Assembly: GCA_003427395.1 (NCBI GenBank)
Contig: BFEA01000178.1
Coordinates: forward strand, 2,296,692-2,324,207
Length of the DNA stretch: 27,516 nt
Direction of reading: 5' to 3'
From: Chara braunii
Lineage: Eukaryota > Streptophyta > Charophyceae > Charales > Characeae
The notes under the pieces are model-generated. The model worked only from the letters and a program-made list of their open reading frames with translations, was not told where the DNA came from and did not search any database. Within the stretch, counting starts at the first letter, position 1, and every line of letters starts with the position of its first letter. The translations under genes and the position numbers were made by a program. Of the stretch, positions 10,093-19,779 are shown piece by piece.

Positions 10093-10548
10093 CTAATCGG
10101 GTGGCTGCCGAAAATAGAAGAACACCACAGATGATGATCTTCCATGCAACAAGCTGCAGAAGAAGATGGCGAGAACAGCAGGCGGGAGCAGGGCAGCATA
10201 TAGGTGGGATATCCATAGTGCATTATTAGCGCTGCACACGTCCCACCCCTCCGTGAATTTTTGCATGGTGCTGTACGTGATAGACGGGAGAGCAGGACCA
10301 AAAGAGACTGCTACCCCCAGGAAGAACCCGCTGAAGAATAGGTGCACACAGTCTCGGAACCCCATTCTATTATTCCTTTGCACATAATTCGTGTGAGCAG
10401 CTCTTTCCACTGTACGGTTGTACGGGCAGCAGGGTCTGCAGCCAGCATCCAGCGAGGCGGACAATTCCATCGACATGAAGAATGCTAGTAAAGCCAGAAA
10501 GATAGCAAAGATTGCCACGATGGCAACCGAGATATGAGCATCATCCAT
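10093..10548 (-). CDS. Hypothetical membrane protein ORF (151 aa)
   Basis: I do not recognise this ORF. The first in-frame ATG is at 10548 and gives 151 residues. The frame is open upstream of this ATG to a TGA near 10630. There are three likely membrane helices: residues about 6-26 (VAIVAIFAIFLALLAFF), about 67-88 (HLFFSGFFLGVAVSF) and about 113-134 (AALLPPAVLAIFFCSLL). A Cys-rich loop (CRPCC) with a possible N-glycosylation site follows the first helix. The strong alternation of hydrophobic helices and polar loops is more gene-like than most ORFs in this window. It ends just beside the 402 bp duplication. It could be a small plant tetraspan-type protein, one exon of a larger gene, or chance. 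No promoter or splice evidence was found. Confidence 0.35.
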   Translation of the reverse strand: MDDAHISVAIVAIFAIFLALLAFFMSMELSASLDAGCRPCCPYNRTVERAAHTNYVQRNNRMGFRDCVHLFFSGFFLGVAVSFGPALPSITYSTMQKFTEGWDVCSANNALWISHLYAALLPPAVLAIFFCSLLHGRSSSVVFFYFRQPPD

Positions 10549-10892
10549 CAAAAGCTCCCGTTCATTGTGTTTGCACAAGTAGTTCCTCACACGTGGTGTG
10601 CCAATTCCTATGCCAAGACTCGCAATTCAACCACAACGCACACGATAAGCAGCAACAGATGGTTAAGAAGGGTAATATACGTGGTTAATAATCAAGGGTA
10701 TTATGAGGGGGTATGTCCCAGTTCAGTTAAACGACCCCTTAGTGTCGGCGAAATAGTAGGGTATTTTGTAGGAGATCCCGAAAGCTTTTTCGCCAATTCC
10801 TACAACGATTGGCTCATCAGGGGAGAAAGCTACCCATAGTAAATGGCACCGAAAGGGACATGGCCATTTTTTTGGCCTTAGGGATGCATGAA

Positions 10893-10930
10893 GGGTGGGG
10901 GGAGGGAGGGGGGTGGGGGAGGGCGGGGGG
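10893..10930 (+). other. G-rich tract with quadruplex-forming pattern
   Basis: At least six G runs of three or more bases are separated by single T, A or C bases within 38 bp. This meets the usual pattern for a G-quadruplex on the plus strand. It is not associated with a recognisable gene. The flanks 10600-10890 and 10931-11095 hold no supported feature. Confidence 0.6.
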
Positions 10931-11094
10931 ATTCAGTATTCAGAGATTTTTACCATCCTGTTTGCAGAGGAAGATGCCGCGCTGCTCATGATTGTACACA
11001 CAGGGTGCGCTGCAGTTCACTTTGCCAGATACTCGAAGGGGGAGGGGGATATAATGACGGAGTGATGGGGGTGGATCGAGAAGAGGGGAGAGAA

Positions 11095-11098
<4 letters not shown>

Positions 11099-11169
<71 letters not shown>
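11099..11169. repeat. (GA)n microsatellite
   Basis: About 35 uninterrupted GA dinucleotides. Reading frames through it are artefacts of the repeat. The stretch 11170-11660 to its right has no supported gene. Confidence 0.95.
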
Positions 11170-11170
<1 letters not shown>

Positions 11171-11660
11171 CTCAACGCTTCAAAGACGAGGCCAGGGAAT
11201 CGCCGAGGCTCGTTCGTTGTACATATACGCCTGTGCGCGTGAACATTCGCCGTGAAATAACTACCGGCTCGCGTGATGGTACGCGCTGCTGGTTTATTCC
11301 ATGGCCTTCCGAAAAAAGAGGACGATATCAATGTCAGGTACCTCTTAAGTACCTATTTTCAGACCACCGTGCTTCACAATTTACCATGCGAATTATCCCT
11401 TCAGAGGACGACCCTTTCCAGTATGAGATGTGGGCAGGGCGGCGGGGCCAAGAGAAGGTATATGCTGGGGTTAAAAGCCCTGATGCCAATTCTTTTTTTT
11501 TATGTAGGAGGGGGTAAGGCATTCAAGGAGGGTGGGTGGGTTGAAAGGTATTTTTAGGGGCTGAGCCTGGTTGCATCTTATGTCTGGGATTTTTTCTAAA
11601 AAATGAAGAAAGAAGAAAGGATGAAAACGGCATTTCTCGTAATATGCACTGCCATCCTTA

Positions 11661-11826
11661 TTCTTTTTTTCTTTTTTTCGTCCATTTTTCCTTTTTTTTG
11701 CTCTTTTTCTATTTTCTTTTTTTCTTTTTTTCTTCTTTTCTTCTTTTCTTCTTTTTTTCTTTTTTTCTTTTTTTCTTTTTTTCTTTTTTTCTTCTTTTCT
11801 TTTCTTCTTTTCTTTTTTTCTTTTTT
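11661..11826. repeat. Polypyrimidine (CTTTTTT)n tract
   Basis: About 165 bp of almost pure C and T on the plus strand, built from variable C-T5-7 and CTTCTTTTC units. Polypurine-polypyrimidine tracts of this kind can form triplex DNA. Positions 11827-11880 then hold two copies of an ATATATATCTGTAAATG unit. Confidence 0.9.
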
Positions 11827-11890
11827 ACTTTTATTAAGGATATTTACATATATATATCTGTAAATGACGATATATATCTGTAAATGTCTA

Positions 11891-11914
11891 TGTGTGTGTG
11901 TGTGTGTGTGTGTG
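11891..11914. repeat. (TG)n microsatellite
   Basis: Twelve TG dinucleotides, followed by a few interrupted ones to about 11925. No gene is seen from here to 12068. Confidence 0.85.
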
Positions 11915-12068
11915 CGTGGGTGTGTTCTCATGTTCGCTATATATACACAGCCCCACCGAGAAAGCATGACTGTTCCAAACTGTTTCGTCAGTCAGCCTTT
12001 CATCGAGTAATCAGAAGGTTGAACCCTAATGGTCTTCCCAAGATGCATTTGACTGATAGATAACTTGA

Positions 12069-12370
12069 AGGACTCATCAACTTGATCTCCCGGTCCCAAC
12101 GGAAGACGGAAATGGAGAGGAGCTACCAGCAAAACAAACTGAATATGAGCCAAAGAACAGCAATACAAACCAGGGGACTGAGATTTCAGTAGTAACTAAA
12201 GGCTTGGGTGCAGTGAACAAAGGAATAAGGTCTTTGAAAATTTTCTTATCTTTCACTGAGCCTGCAACAGAAAATGGCAAGGGACATGGCCCAGAAGATC
12301 AAACCAAAACACAAGGTAGTGGGGTGAGCACTGTTACCAATTTGGGTGCAATGATCTCTCAGGGGGGCCT
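12069..12370 (+). other. Candidate coding exon truncated by the assembly gap
   Basis: One plus frame is open from just after TGA 12066-12068 up to the poly(G) at 12375, about 100 codons. Its composition is soluble and protein-like (for example TEDGNGEELPAK and TEPATENGKGHG), unlike the repeat-derived frames elsewhere. No homology is recognised. It may be an exon with its acceptor near CTTGAAG, an open stretch of an unknown element, or chance. Its continuation is lost in the gap. Confidence 0.3.
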
Positions 12371-12374
12371 TAAA

Positions 12375-12886
12375 GGGGGGGGGGGGGGGGGGGGGNNNNN
12401 NNNNNNNNNNNNNNNNNNNNNNNNNNNNNNNNNNNNNNNNNNNNNNNNNNNNNNNNNNNNNNNNNNNNNNNNNNNNNNNNNNNNNNNNNNNNNNNNNNNN
12501 NNNNNNNNNNNNNNNNNNNNNNNNNNNNNNNNNNNNNNNNNNNNNNNNNNNNNNNNNNNNNNNNNNNNNNNNNNNNNNNNNNNNNNNNNNNNNNNNNNNN
12601 NNNNNNNNNNNNNNNNNNNNNNNNNNNNNNNNNNNNNNNNNNNNNNNNNNNNNNNNNNNNNNNNNNNNNNNNNNNNNNNNNNNNNNNNNNNNNNNNNNNN
12701 NNNNNNNNNNNNNNNNNNNNNNNNNNNNNNNNNNNNNNNNNNNNNNNNNNNNNNNNNNNNNNNNNNNNNNNNNNNNNNNNNNNNNNNNNNNNNNNNNNNN
12801 GGGCCGGCTCGGGCTCGTTCACCACCTTGCCGTCGACCGTCAGGATATCGCCGGGCGCCACCTTCACGGCGGGGGGGGGGGGGGGG
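12375..12886. other. Assembly gap with poly(G) edges and a foreign fragment
   Basis: A run of 21 G (12375-12395) leads into 405 N (12396-12800). This is followed by 70 bp of GC-rich sequence and then 16 G (12871-12886). Long poly(G) at read ends is a known artefact of two-colour Illumina chemistry, where no signal is called as G. Reading frames across this block are not real. Confidence 0.9.
12801..12870 (-). pseudogene. Bacterial-looking S4-domain fragment (probable contaminant)
   Basis: On the minus strand one frame reads AVKVAPGDILTVDGKVV followed by NEPEP. This resembles the S4 RNA-binding region of bacterial 23S rRNA pseudouridine synthases (RluB-like), where a PGD-x-ITVDGK-type stretch is common, especially in alphaproteobacteria. 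The piece is about 70% G+C with GC-rich third positions, unlike the surrounding DNA. It lies between an N gap and a poly(G) run. It is most simply a contaminating read fragment used in gap closure, not a transferred gene. Confidence 0.55.
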
Positions 12887-12903
12887 AGGGCGCTTAGGGG
12901 GGC

Positions 12904-13071
12904 GCCATATCAAACAATTCGAACAATGGGGTCAAAGCACATGTCAAAGTTTCTGAAGTGGTTTCTCCAATCACAGGTGAGCGGAAGTTTCTGCAACTCC
13001 CCCAAGAGGAGCTCCAATCACAGATTCACTGAGGAGTTTGCAGAACCCAAGAGAGAAGTTCATCCCTCATA
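12904..13071 (+). other. Candidate coding fragment right of the gap
   Basis: Two overlapping plus frames look protein-like. One contains NNGVKAHVKVSEVVSPITGE and meets a stop at 13032; the other ends with EEFAEPKREVHPS at 13072. A good splice donor pattern (CACAG|GTGAG) occurs at about 12977. The simplest gene model would have an exon ending there, possibly continuing the exon left of the gap. Function is unknown. From 13073 to 13630 nothing is supported. Confidence 0.25.
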
Positions 13072-13634
13072 GAGTGGGACTGTTCACCCCAAGAAATTAC
13101 AAACGATCAGTTCTTAGAGGGGTTAAACCACCAGTACTTGGCCCAGCTATCGATGCCGAGCCTGCGCGCCGGCCCTCGGAGGTCCACGAATAGACATGGG
13201 CCACGGATCAGATTTATCCACGGCCCGCAGGCTGCGAAATTTGCGTAGCGTTAACGAGATGAGCCTCAGGAGAGAACAGACGAGGAAAGTAATACAACAA
13301 TTGGACCGCGCCCACCCACTGGTCTCCCAGTGCACAATCAACAAAATGACGAGCAGCAAATGGCTAACAGAACACTACAGTCACAACAGCAGGAGGGGGG
13401 TGGCCATGCACTAAGGAGGAAACTTAAGGGAAAACTTAGGCGCAGTCAAGGTTTTCAGTTTTGATTGCGTTTGAGTCACGGTTTCATTAATTTCTCCTCC
13501 AAAGCGAGGAGAATCGTGAATGTATCCAACCCAGCTTTAGGGTTGGGTGGGGATCTGTTGTATTCGAGGGATGCCCGAAGTGGATTAAGAACTGAAAACA
13601 TGACTGCGCCATAGTTACCACAAAAGGAAAAATA

Positions 13635-14090
13635 TTGCAGACTTCGACACACGAGGAAGGCCCTGGGACTACTGCAGCATGTAATTCACAACTTTCGTGT
13701 TTAAGTACTCCAACAGGCAAGGAGGGGGGGAATCCAGTACAGGAGGGCCAGCAGAGGGTAGATGTCTCTGCTGGTGGAAGGACAGTCTACATGGCATTGG
13801 TTGAAATATTTGAAATGAGCCTCACACAAGAAAGCTTCTGCCCCACCTGCACCGATCACAAATCTGAAAATGACAATGAGTTTTTTTTTCCTGAATTTCT
13901 ACATTAAGGAAAACTTAAGAGGAGGAAGCACAAACCATGTTGGAAGAAAGCACAATAAAACAAGATTTTCAGGTAGAAAACCAGGAGGAGGTTTCAAAAA
14001 ATCTGACGGGAAGACTGAAACAAATTCTGCTGCAAAACCTCCTCTGCCCCTACTCTCAGCCTCTCCGGATGGTTCAGTGATTTGTGATGG
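13635..14090 (+). other. Candidate coding fragments of an unknown gene or element
   Basis: A 90-residue frame (13635-13907) contains GGRTVYMALVEIF and a CPTC motif. From about 13920 another frame reads EEEAQTMLEESTIKQDFQ and continues as a charged, coiled-coil-like helix to about 14085, while a third frame over the same bases is open to 14286. At most one frame can be right at each position. Frame changes or introns (a TTTTCAG|GTAGA pattern is near 13970) would be needed to join them. This may be a decayed gene on the same strand as the fragments near the gap. Confidence 0.25.
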
Positions 14091-14929
14091 CCCGATCAAA
14101 CACAGACTGAGACACACAGTTGTTCGTTCGTTGGGCCCTCAGGGCCGGTACTTACCTGTGGCCGTGACATTGAGGATTGCAGCGGGGGAAAACACTCAAG
14201 TAGCAGGTAGGCCGGTACCGCACCCTGAAGAGGTAGATGTGGGGGTACTTGAGGTCGAGCAGAAGAAGACAAAAGTGGCATTTTGAGAGGCCCAGTAGTT
14301 GTAGGCTAGGTCTAGGCGGGTACCAGTCCAACCAGTGAGTCTAGGGCCTGTACGGGCAATATCAGAGTCTGCAATGATGTTTCCCTCCGAAAGGGAGGAG
14401 GTACCGGTTGCTTGGAAGGTCGAGCGTNCAGAGCAACCGAGCGTCCAGGAAGTCACCGCCCAAGAGGCAAACAGGTCGCTNTATCTCCAGGCCGGGCGAA
14501 GAGCCCAGCCTCATTGTCGGTGTGCAAGTTTGGCGACACACTGGTTGGAGCGCTGGCTGGAGCAGCGCTGGCAAGAGCAGCACTGCTGGGGAAGGAGCAA
14601 AGACACTGAGGAGGAAGAAGAGCAGGAGGAAGGGGGGGCGCCAGAGGTACTTACCTGGCTATGGTGGCAGCCATCTTCATCACCTTGGTGAGCACTGCAG
14701 CAGGAAGACCCCAGCTGGGGTAGAGCTACACCAAGGGCGGCCTGAGCTAGAGCAGCCATAGATGCTTTGGGTTGTCCTTNGGGCATCAGGGCAAGGCCTA
14801 GTAGTCCGCCATAGCCTCGGCCTATGAGAGTGAAGGGTGAGGGAGGCGGCCATGGCTATGGTGGACCTCAAGTGATACCTGTGGTAGAAGAGGGATTCGA
14901 ACATTGATTCTGGTTCAACCAGTCAACAG

Positions 14930-15165
14930 TGTACTATTATTTCTTATGTGAATAAGAGAGGAGTAAAGGAGGAGGAGAGTGTTTGGCGAAGAAGAAGAGC
15001 TTTATCATTTGTCTATGCTGGTGAACATCATCTTCTTCTTCTTTCTTTCTTCTTCTTCTTCTTCTTACCCTCTCTCTCCTCTCAAGTTCATTCATTTCTT
15101 TCTGCAATTGGACNACATTGTACTACCTGATGAATGTGTACTTCGAAATTGGCTAGGATCATAAC
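14930..15165 (+). mobile_element. 5' LTR (3' part) of an LTR retrotransposon
   Basis: The right end is set by the primer binding site. The LTR would finish at CATAACA (CA at 15164-15165), three bases before TGGTATCAGAGC. The left end is not determined: no matching TG-start or second LTR is in the window, so 14930 is only a plausible lower limit. The sequence contains a CTT/TTC-rich pyrimidine tract (about 15030-15067), as many plant LTRs do. Upstream, 14290-14930 shows no supported gene. It has two plus-strand copies of GGTACTTACCTG (14150 and 14647) that read as splice donors on the minus strand. Confidence 0.6.
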
Positions 15166-15167
15166 AT

Positions 15168-15179
15168 TGGTATCAGAGC
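15168..15179 (+). other. Primer binding site for initiator Met-tRNA
   Basis: TGGTATCAGAGC matches, over its full 12 bases, the standard plant retrotransposon primer binding site complementary to the 3' end of initiator methionyl-tRNA. This tRNA primes minus-strand DNA synthesis. The site fixes the end of the LTR and the plus orientation of the element. The long leader 15180-16504 separates it from gag. Confidence 0.92.
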
Positions 15180-15212
15180 GGATTCCACTTGCATGTGAGT
15201 GTTGACTTATCC

Positions 15213-15265
15213 ACCCTAACCCTAACCTAAGTGGTAAGGGCTAACCACTTAGGGTTAGGGTTGGT
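15213..15265 (+). repeat. Inverted repeat (hairpin) just downstream of the primer binding site
   Basis: The left arm, around CCTAACCTAAGTGGT (15221-15235), is complementary to the right arm, around ACCACTTAGGGTTAGG (15244-15259), with a short loop. Further CCAACCC/GGGTTGG pairing extends the stem. The leader to gag otherwise shows no coding sequence. Confidence 0.7.
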
Positions 15266-16504
15266 CNGAAGTGGGAAGTGGGGCAGCATGGCTTGGGGAA
15301 GCTGCCCCCACCTGATTAGGTCATGCTGGGTCGGCATTGAACCTGACCAGGTTGTTTGAGAGTTAGTATGTGGTGGCGGGACACATCAAGAGGACTTCCT
15401 GCGACAAGTTGAGAGAGGCGACAGTGAAAGGCACTCGCACCTGGAATCTGACCTAAGGGAGATACTTGGTGACTTGAGGGCCTTGCTCAAGTAGGCGATC
15501 TTGAGGGAGGTAGCCATTCTGCATCTACGGACTGCAAGTTACTACTTTGTTCTTCAGCATCGGCGGGGGATCCGGCGTTGCACTTTGGTGTTGGAAGTGA
15601 GACCCTCCTACATGATAGGACAATAGTGTAGAGGTAGCGAATAGGGTTAGGAAGACCACATGAGGAAGGGGAAGAGTTATACTTCATCTCAGGGTCCGGG
15701 CCACTCAGGTAATAGCCGTGCACCTAAGGGTTGCCCATTTATGTGTGTATGGTATTGTTTGTCCTGCTGGGGTACTTCTGGGTCTCTTTCCTACTCCTAT
15801 GAAGTCTTGGTTGTGTGCATTGGTGTGCAAACTACTTACTAACCTGATGGATGTAGAAACAAAGTATCTTGCTTGAAAAGCCATAACTTTCTACAGTGCT
15901 TTGTCTTTTCATCTGTGAATGGATATAGTCTGTAGGTTCTCTCTTGAAGTTGACATTCGTTTTTCCGTACAGTAGAGGCGGAAAGTAGGACCTTGAGGTA
16001 CTCTCCTTNGTTGGGGCTTGGTCGCGACCAACTTGGGACCCATTGGGACCCANTGGGACCGAGCCAAAACAAGAACGGGCCCGGCCCCTTGGACCCAAAT
16101 CTGTTGACGCAGTGTCGCTCTCTGTTCTGTCTGGGATACGACATTCTTCTTTTTTATTAGAGCCCTCACTGCCGAGGGGATCTCGACTTAGATGCTTCGT
16201 TAGACTGATGACACACAATACAATGCTTGACCTGCACCTTATACACCACTCAATTCTCCATTGCCGTATGATGTTACTTCTAGTCTGGTTTGCTGTTCTT
16301 TGACAGTGTCAGTTGGATTAGGCTCAAGGGGATCTTGTACTTGGTCTGACCGGACTTGAACGNGGAACCANAACTCTCTTCTGAATGCTTATTCTTTGAT
16401 TTGTTTTTTTGGTTGCTCTTTAGTCCAAATATTTGCCGCTCTGGCTAGGAGTTCTATATTCTTNTCTGTACTTTCAGTTTGTTTCTTTTTNTGAAATCCA
16501 CTAC

Positions 16505-17508
16505 ATGCCCGTTGAGACGCGCAGACAAGAGAGAAGGGCGAGAGAAGCCATGGCAACCGAAGGAGCTAGTAGTTCCGACATGACACCAACCAAACTTTCT
16601 GATATGTTAAAGGCTCGCATGGATGCAGCGAGTGAGGTTGATAAACCGCTGTATGAGGCCCTCTATCAGAAAGAGTTGGCTGAGGGGGAGAAGGCAGAAA
16701 AGGAAAAACGGAAAGCAGTCGCTGATGAACTTGAGACCATTTTTNAAACAGTTTCAAATGTATATGATGCAGACTTTAAAAGAGATCTGGCTGTGTATGT
16801 ACATGCACTAGTGAACTACGATTTGGTCAGCGAACTCCCGAGTGTGAAATCTCGATTACTCGAGGAGATGAACAAGATGTGTACTCAAATGGTTGAAATG
16901 ACCAGAGAGCATCGCAATCAGCTGCACCAAATGACAAGCATGCATCAGGCCCACACCTCAAGTTCTCTTCCCCGTTCTACCTTTGCACCCCTCCACCCCT
17001 TTCTTTCTTCTCAGTCTTCTTCGTTGAGTTTGGTGATTACTCAATCAGGACCTGCGACAGGTGTAGTCCCCACTGTTGCAACAAGCGGCAGCGGAGGTAG
17101 TTTTGCAACTGCCACANCCCTGGGATCGGATCCAGCAGCAATAGCTGGACCCAACTATGGCAGTCCATACATGGACAGGAAGGNGGTGATGATACCGTCT
17201 AGATATGATGGTAAGGAGGATGTAGAGTCCTTGATTAGCTCCATGAGAGCCTACTCCATGGTATATGACACTCAAAGAGTNAACCGGTNCTTTGATGTTG
17301 GGGACGAACGTTGAGCCTGTCGTAAGGGGCTTCCTTGAAATCCAAGCCATGCAAGCTGGGTATTCCAAGATCAGCCTATCCGAGTGGCTTAAAATCACTC
17401 CGACTACCACATACTAGTAGCGCAATATAAAGACCCGCATGCTGCANCAAGAGTAAGGACACAATTAGATGAGCTTAAGCGCAAAAAGTGGCAGGGNACC
17501 ATGCACAA
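16505..17508 (+). pseudogene. gag: Retrotransposon Gag, frame-shifted and truncated
   Basis: ATG at 16505 begins MPVETRRQERRAREAMATE and continues to 17314. The N-terminal half is helical and charged (KELAEGEKAEKEKRK, then EEMNKMCTQMVEMTREH). A Ser/Thr/Gly-rich linker follows, then a capsid-like segment (IPSRYDGKEDVESLISSMRAY). Near 17281-17300, beside two unresolved bases, the reading moves to another frame, with TNVEPVVRGFLEIQAMQAGY and LSEWLK. Near 17400-17425 it moves again, with AQYKDPHAA and RTQLDELKRKKW. It breaks off at about 17508. Gag would form the virus-like particle that packages the element RNA. No zinc knuckle is reached. The style resembles Gag families I associate with Chara, which is unverified. 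Confidence 0.8.
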
Positions 17509-17511
17509 ATA

Positions 17512-19400
17512 ACATAGGATTCATGAAAACCTGAGAAAAGAAAACCTCTGGTTTGCACGAAATATTAGGAGAATTTCGAAACATTATTTTTTCGCGGGNG
17601 GTNGGTGCACTCTCATTCGGCGTGAACGAGAATGTAGCAGAAATGCAAAAAAAAAACACGATTAGCAAAAGTGTGATAAGGGGCTCGTATTTTTATAACA
17701 AAATAACAAAAAATAACAGTCATCCATTACACCTAAATCAGAGCAAACCNAAAAGGCACGAATCTTCGTCATTTTTCCAGTTCCGTTTTACAACCAAATT
17801 TGATTATGCTGAAATCAAGNTTTTTTACGGAGTTTAGTTTCTAACAAATCTAAGGTTTACGAAAAGACCAAGAATTGATCCCCTAAAAAGTCACCACAAA
17901 ATCAAGAGATAGAAAAANATGGATAAAANCCTTTAAACTGTACANGTGTTCATTTAAATGTTNGTTTTAAAAAGTTTGTAAAACTGGGATATAGCCCTAT
18001 AACGTTGAAGTCCAGCGTCNANACATTTTTACGGTTCCACCATTGCTCNCATNAGATTGCTAAGAAATGTAGTTGTTTCTGAGAGTNGAAAATCAGACTT
18101 TGTGCACATCACACTACTAACACAAAATTTTCGTAAGAAGTGTTTTTTTTATCATTCANCGCTTCATAATTTAATNTTTCTTGTGTTAAAGGTTATAGTC
18201 CTATACTGATGATTTATTCTTATCAAATCGTACAGTTGAAAGATAAATTCGTAAATTATTGAAATTAATTTTAACCTCCCGTTTCGAAATAGTTATAGCC
18301 CTATAACACTGTTATCCATGTGAGAGTTTTTTTATGTCAATAAATTAATCAAATCTCCATCAACATAGGATTCGTGAAAACCAGAGAAAACAAAATCTCT
18401 GGTTTGCATGAAATATTAGGATAATTCAGAAAAGTCTTTTTTCGAGGGCGGTCGATACACTCTCATTCGGCGTGAACGAGAAGGTAGCAGAAATACAAAA
18501 ACAAAACACGATTAGCAAAAGTGTGATCACAAGCTCGTATTTTTGTAACAAAATANCAAAAAATAANAGTCATGCGTTACACCTAAATTAGAGCAAGCCG
18601 GAAAGACACAAACTTTCATCATCTTTTCTATCCCGTTTTACAACCAAATTCGATNACGCTGAAATCAATTTTTTTTACGGANTTTGGTTCTTAACAAATC
18701 TAAGGTTTACGAAAAGACGTAGAATTTATCCCCTAAAGAATTATTAGAACACCAAGAGATAGAAAAACATGAATAAAAACCTTCAAAGTGTATTGGTGTT
18801 CATTTAAATGTTTTTTTTAGAAAGTTGGTGAAACTGGGATATAGCCCTATAACTGCGAAGTCCAGCNTTGAAACATTTTTGTGGTTCCTCTATTGCTCGC
18901 ATGANATTGCTAAGAAATNTAGTTGTTTCTTAGAGTAAAAAATCAGACTTTGTGCACATCANACTACTATCATGAAACTTTCGTACGAAGTGTTTTTTTT
19001 TGTCATTCATCGCTTCAAAAGTTAATATTTCCTATCTTAAAGGTTGTAGCCCTACACTGATGATTTATTCTCATCAAATCATACAGTTGAAATATAAATT
19101 CGTAAACTATTGTAATTAATTTTATCCTCTNTTTNTNAAATAGTTGTAGCCGTATAACACTGTTATCCATGTGAGAGGTTTTTATGTCAATAAATTAATA
19201 AAACGATGAGCACGAAAAAAATATAGAAATTATCAAAAGTCGGAATTCAAACGAGGTGCACATCACACTAACAATATGCTACTTTCATGTGATGTATTTT
19301 CGTTTCACCATTTGTCGTTTCTGGATTTTATATTCTCTGTATTAGACGTTAGAACCCTATAGTGTTCCCCCTAATACAACGTATGGTCATTGTAGTTGTA
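17512..19400. repeat. Satellite-like tandem repeat, about 850 bp unit
   Basis: Two long copies (17512-18362 and 18363-19203) align throughout. Shared landmarks are CATAGGATTC (17513 and 18364), CTCTCATTCGGCGTGAACGA, CACGATTAGCAAAAGTGTGAT and CATGTGAGAG. The offset is 849-851 bp. A third, more diverged and partial copy follows to about 19400, recognisable by GTGCACATCACACTA. Inside each unit the motif TATAGCCCTATA and close variants recur (17991, 18190 and 18293 in copy 1), suggesting growth from a smaller unit. AT-rich, with many unresolved bases and no coding frame. Confidence 0.88.
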
Positions 19401-19606
19401 TTTGAGGTGTCTTTCAGGCTACGTACAACTCTAATGACTGTGCGTTGTATTCATGGCAAGACTGCAGTAACATGCTCACATTTCATTAGTGTTGAAGACA
19501 GATTGGAGTGACTACCAAGTGTCGGGCAACACTCACAAGTATAAAGTGGANTGGTAAGTACAAGGCGGGTACTGNGACTACTAAGTGATGGGAAACACTG
19601 CTAAGT

Positions 19607-19678
19607 GCCACCACTAAGAACGACCTCTGCCACCTCCGAGAACGACCTATGCCACCACCGAGAACGTTCTATGGCACC
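19607..19678. repeat. 22 bp tandem repeat (three copies and part of a fourth)
   Basis: GCCACC followed by a variable C/T-rich part and GAGAACG (AAGAACG in the first copy) starts at 19607, 19629 and 19651, with a partial fourth at about 19673. The stretch 19401-19606 before it shows no feature. Confidence 0.8.
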
Positions 19679-19779
19679 TACTATTGCTCGCCCCCGCTCC
19701 AACCTCTACGTCGACCGTTTGGCCTACCGGGGTGTGCCCCGACCCCGACCGCGCCCCTTGTCAACGTCCCCAAAACTCC

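Larger units (their letters stand above)
15166..17508 (+). mobile_element. LTR retrotransposon internal region, truncated after gag
   Basis: The internal region runs from the primer binding site through a ~1.3 kb leader into gag and stops at about 17508, where satellite-like sequence begins. No protease, reverse transcriptase, integrase or 3' LTR is present in the window. The element is therefore truncated, interrupted by the satellite, or misjoined. With no pol gene visible, Ty3 or Copia type cannot be decided from order. Confidence 0.75.

Noticed and set aside
11595-11967. Lys/Glu-rich and Phe/Ser-rich ORFs
   Set aside because: They are produced by the polypyrimidine tract and flanking microsatellite.
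12801-12870. Horizontal gene transfer from a bacterium
   Set aside because: The piece is only 70 bp and is bounded by N and poly(G). Contamination is simpler.
12359-12956. Long ORFs spanning the N gap on both strands
   Set aside because: Most of their codons are N or poly(G). They are translations of a gap.
14885-14925. Possible tRNA because of GATTCGAAC and GGTTCAACC words
   Set aside because: No acceptor or anticodon arms can be folded around them.
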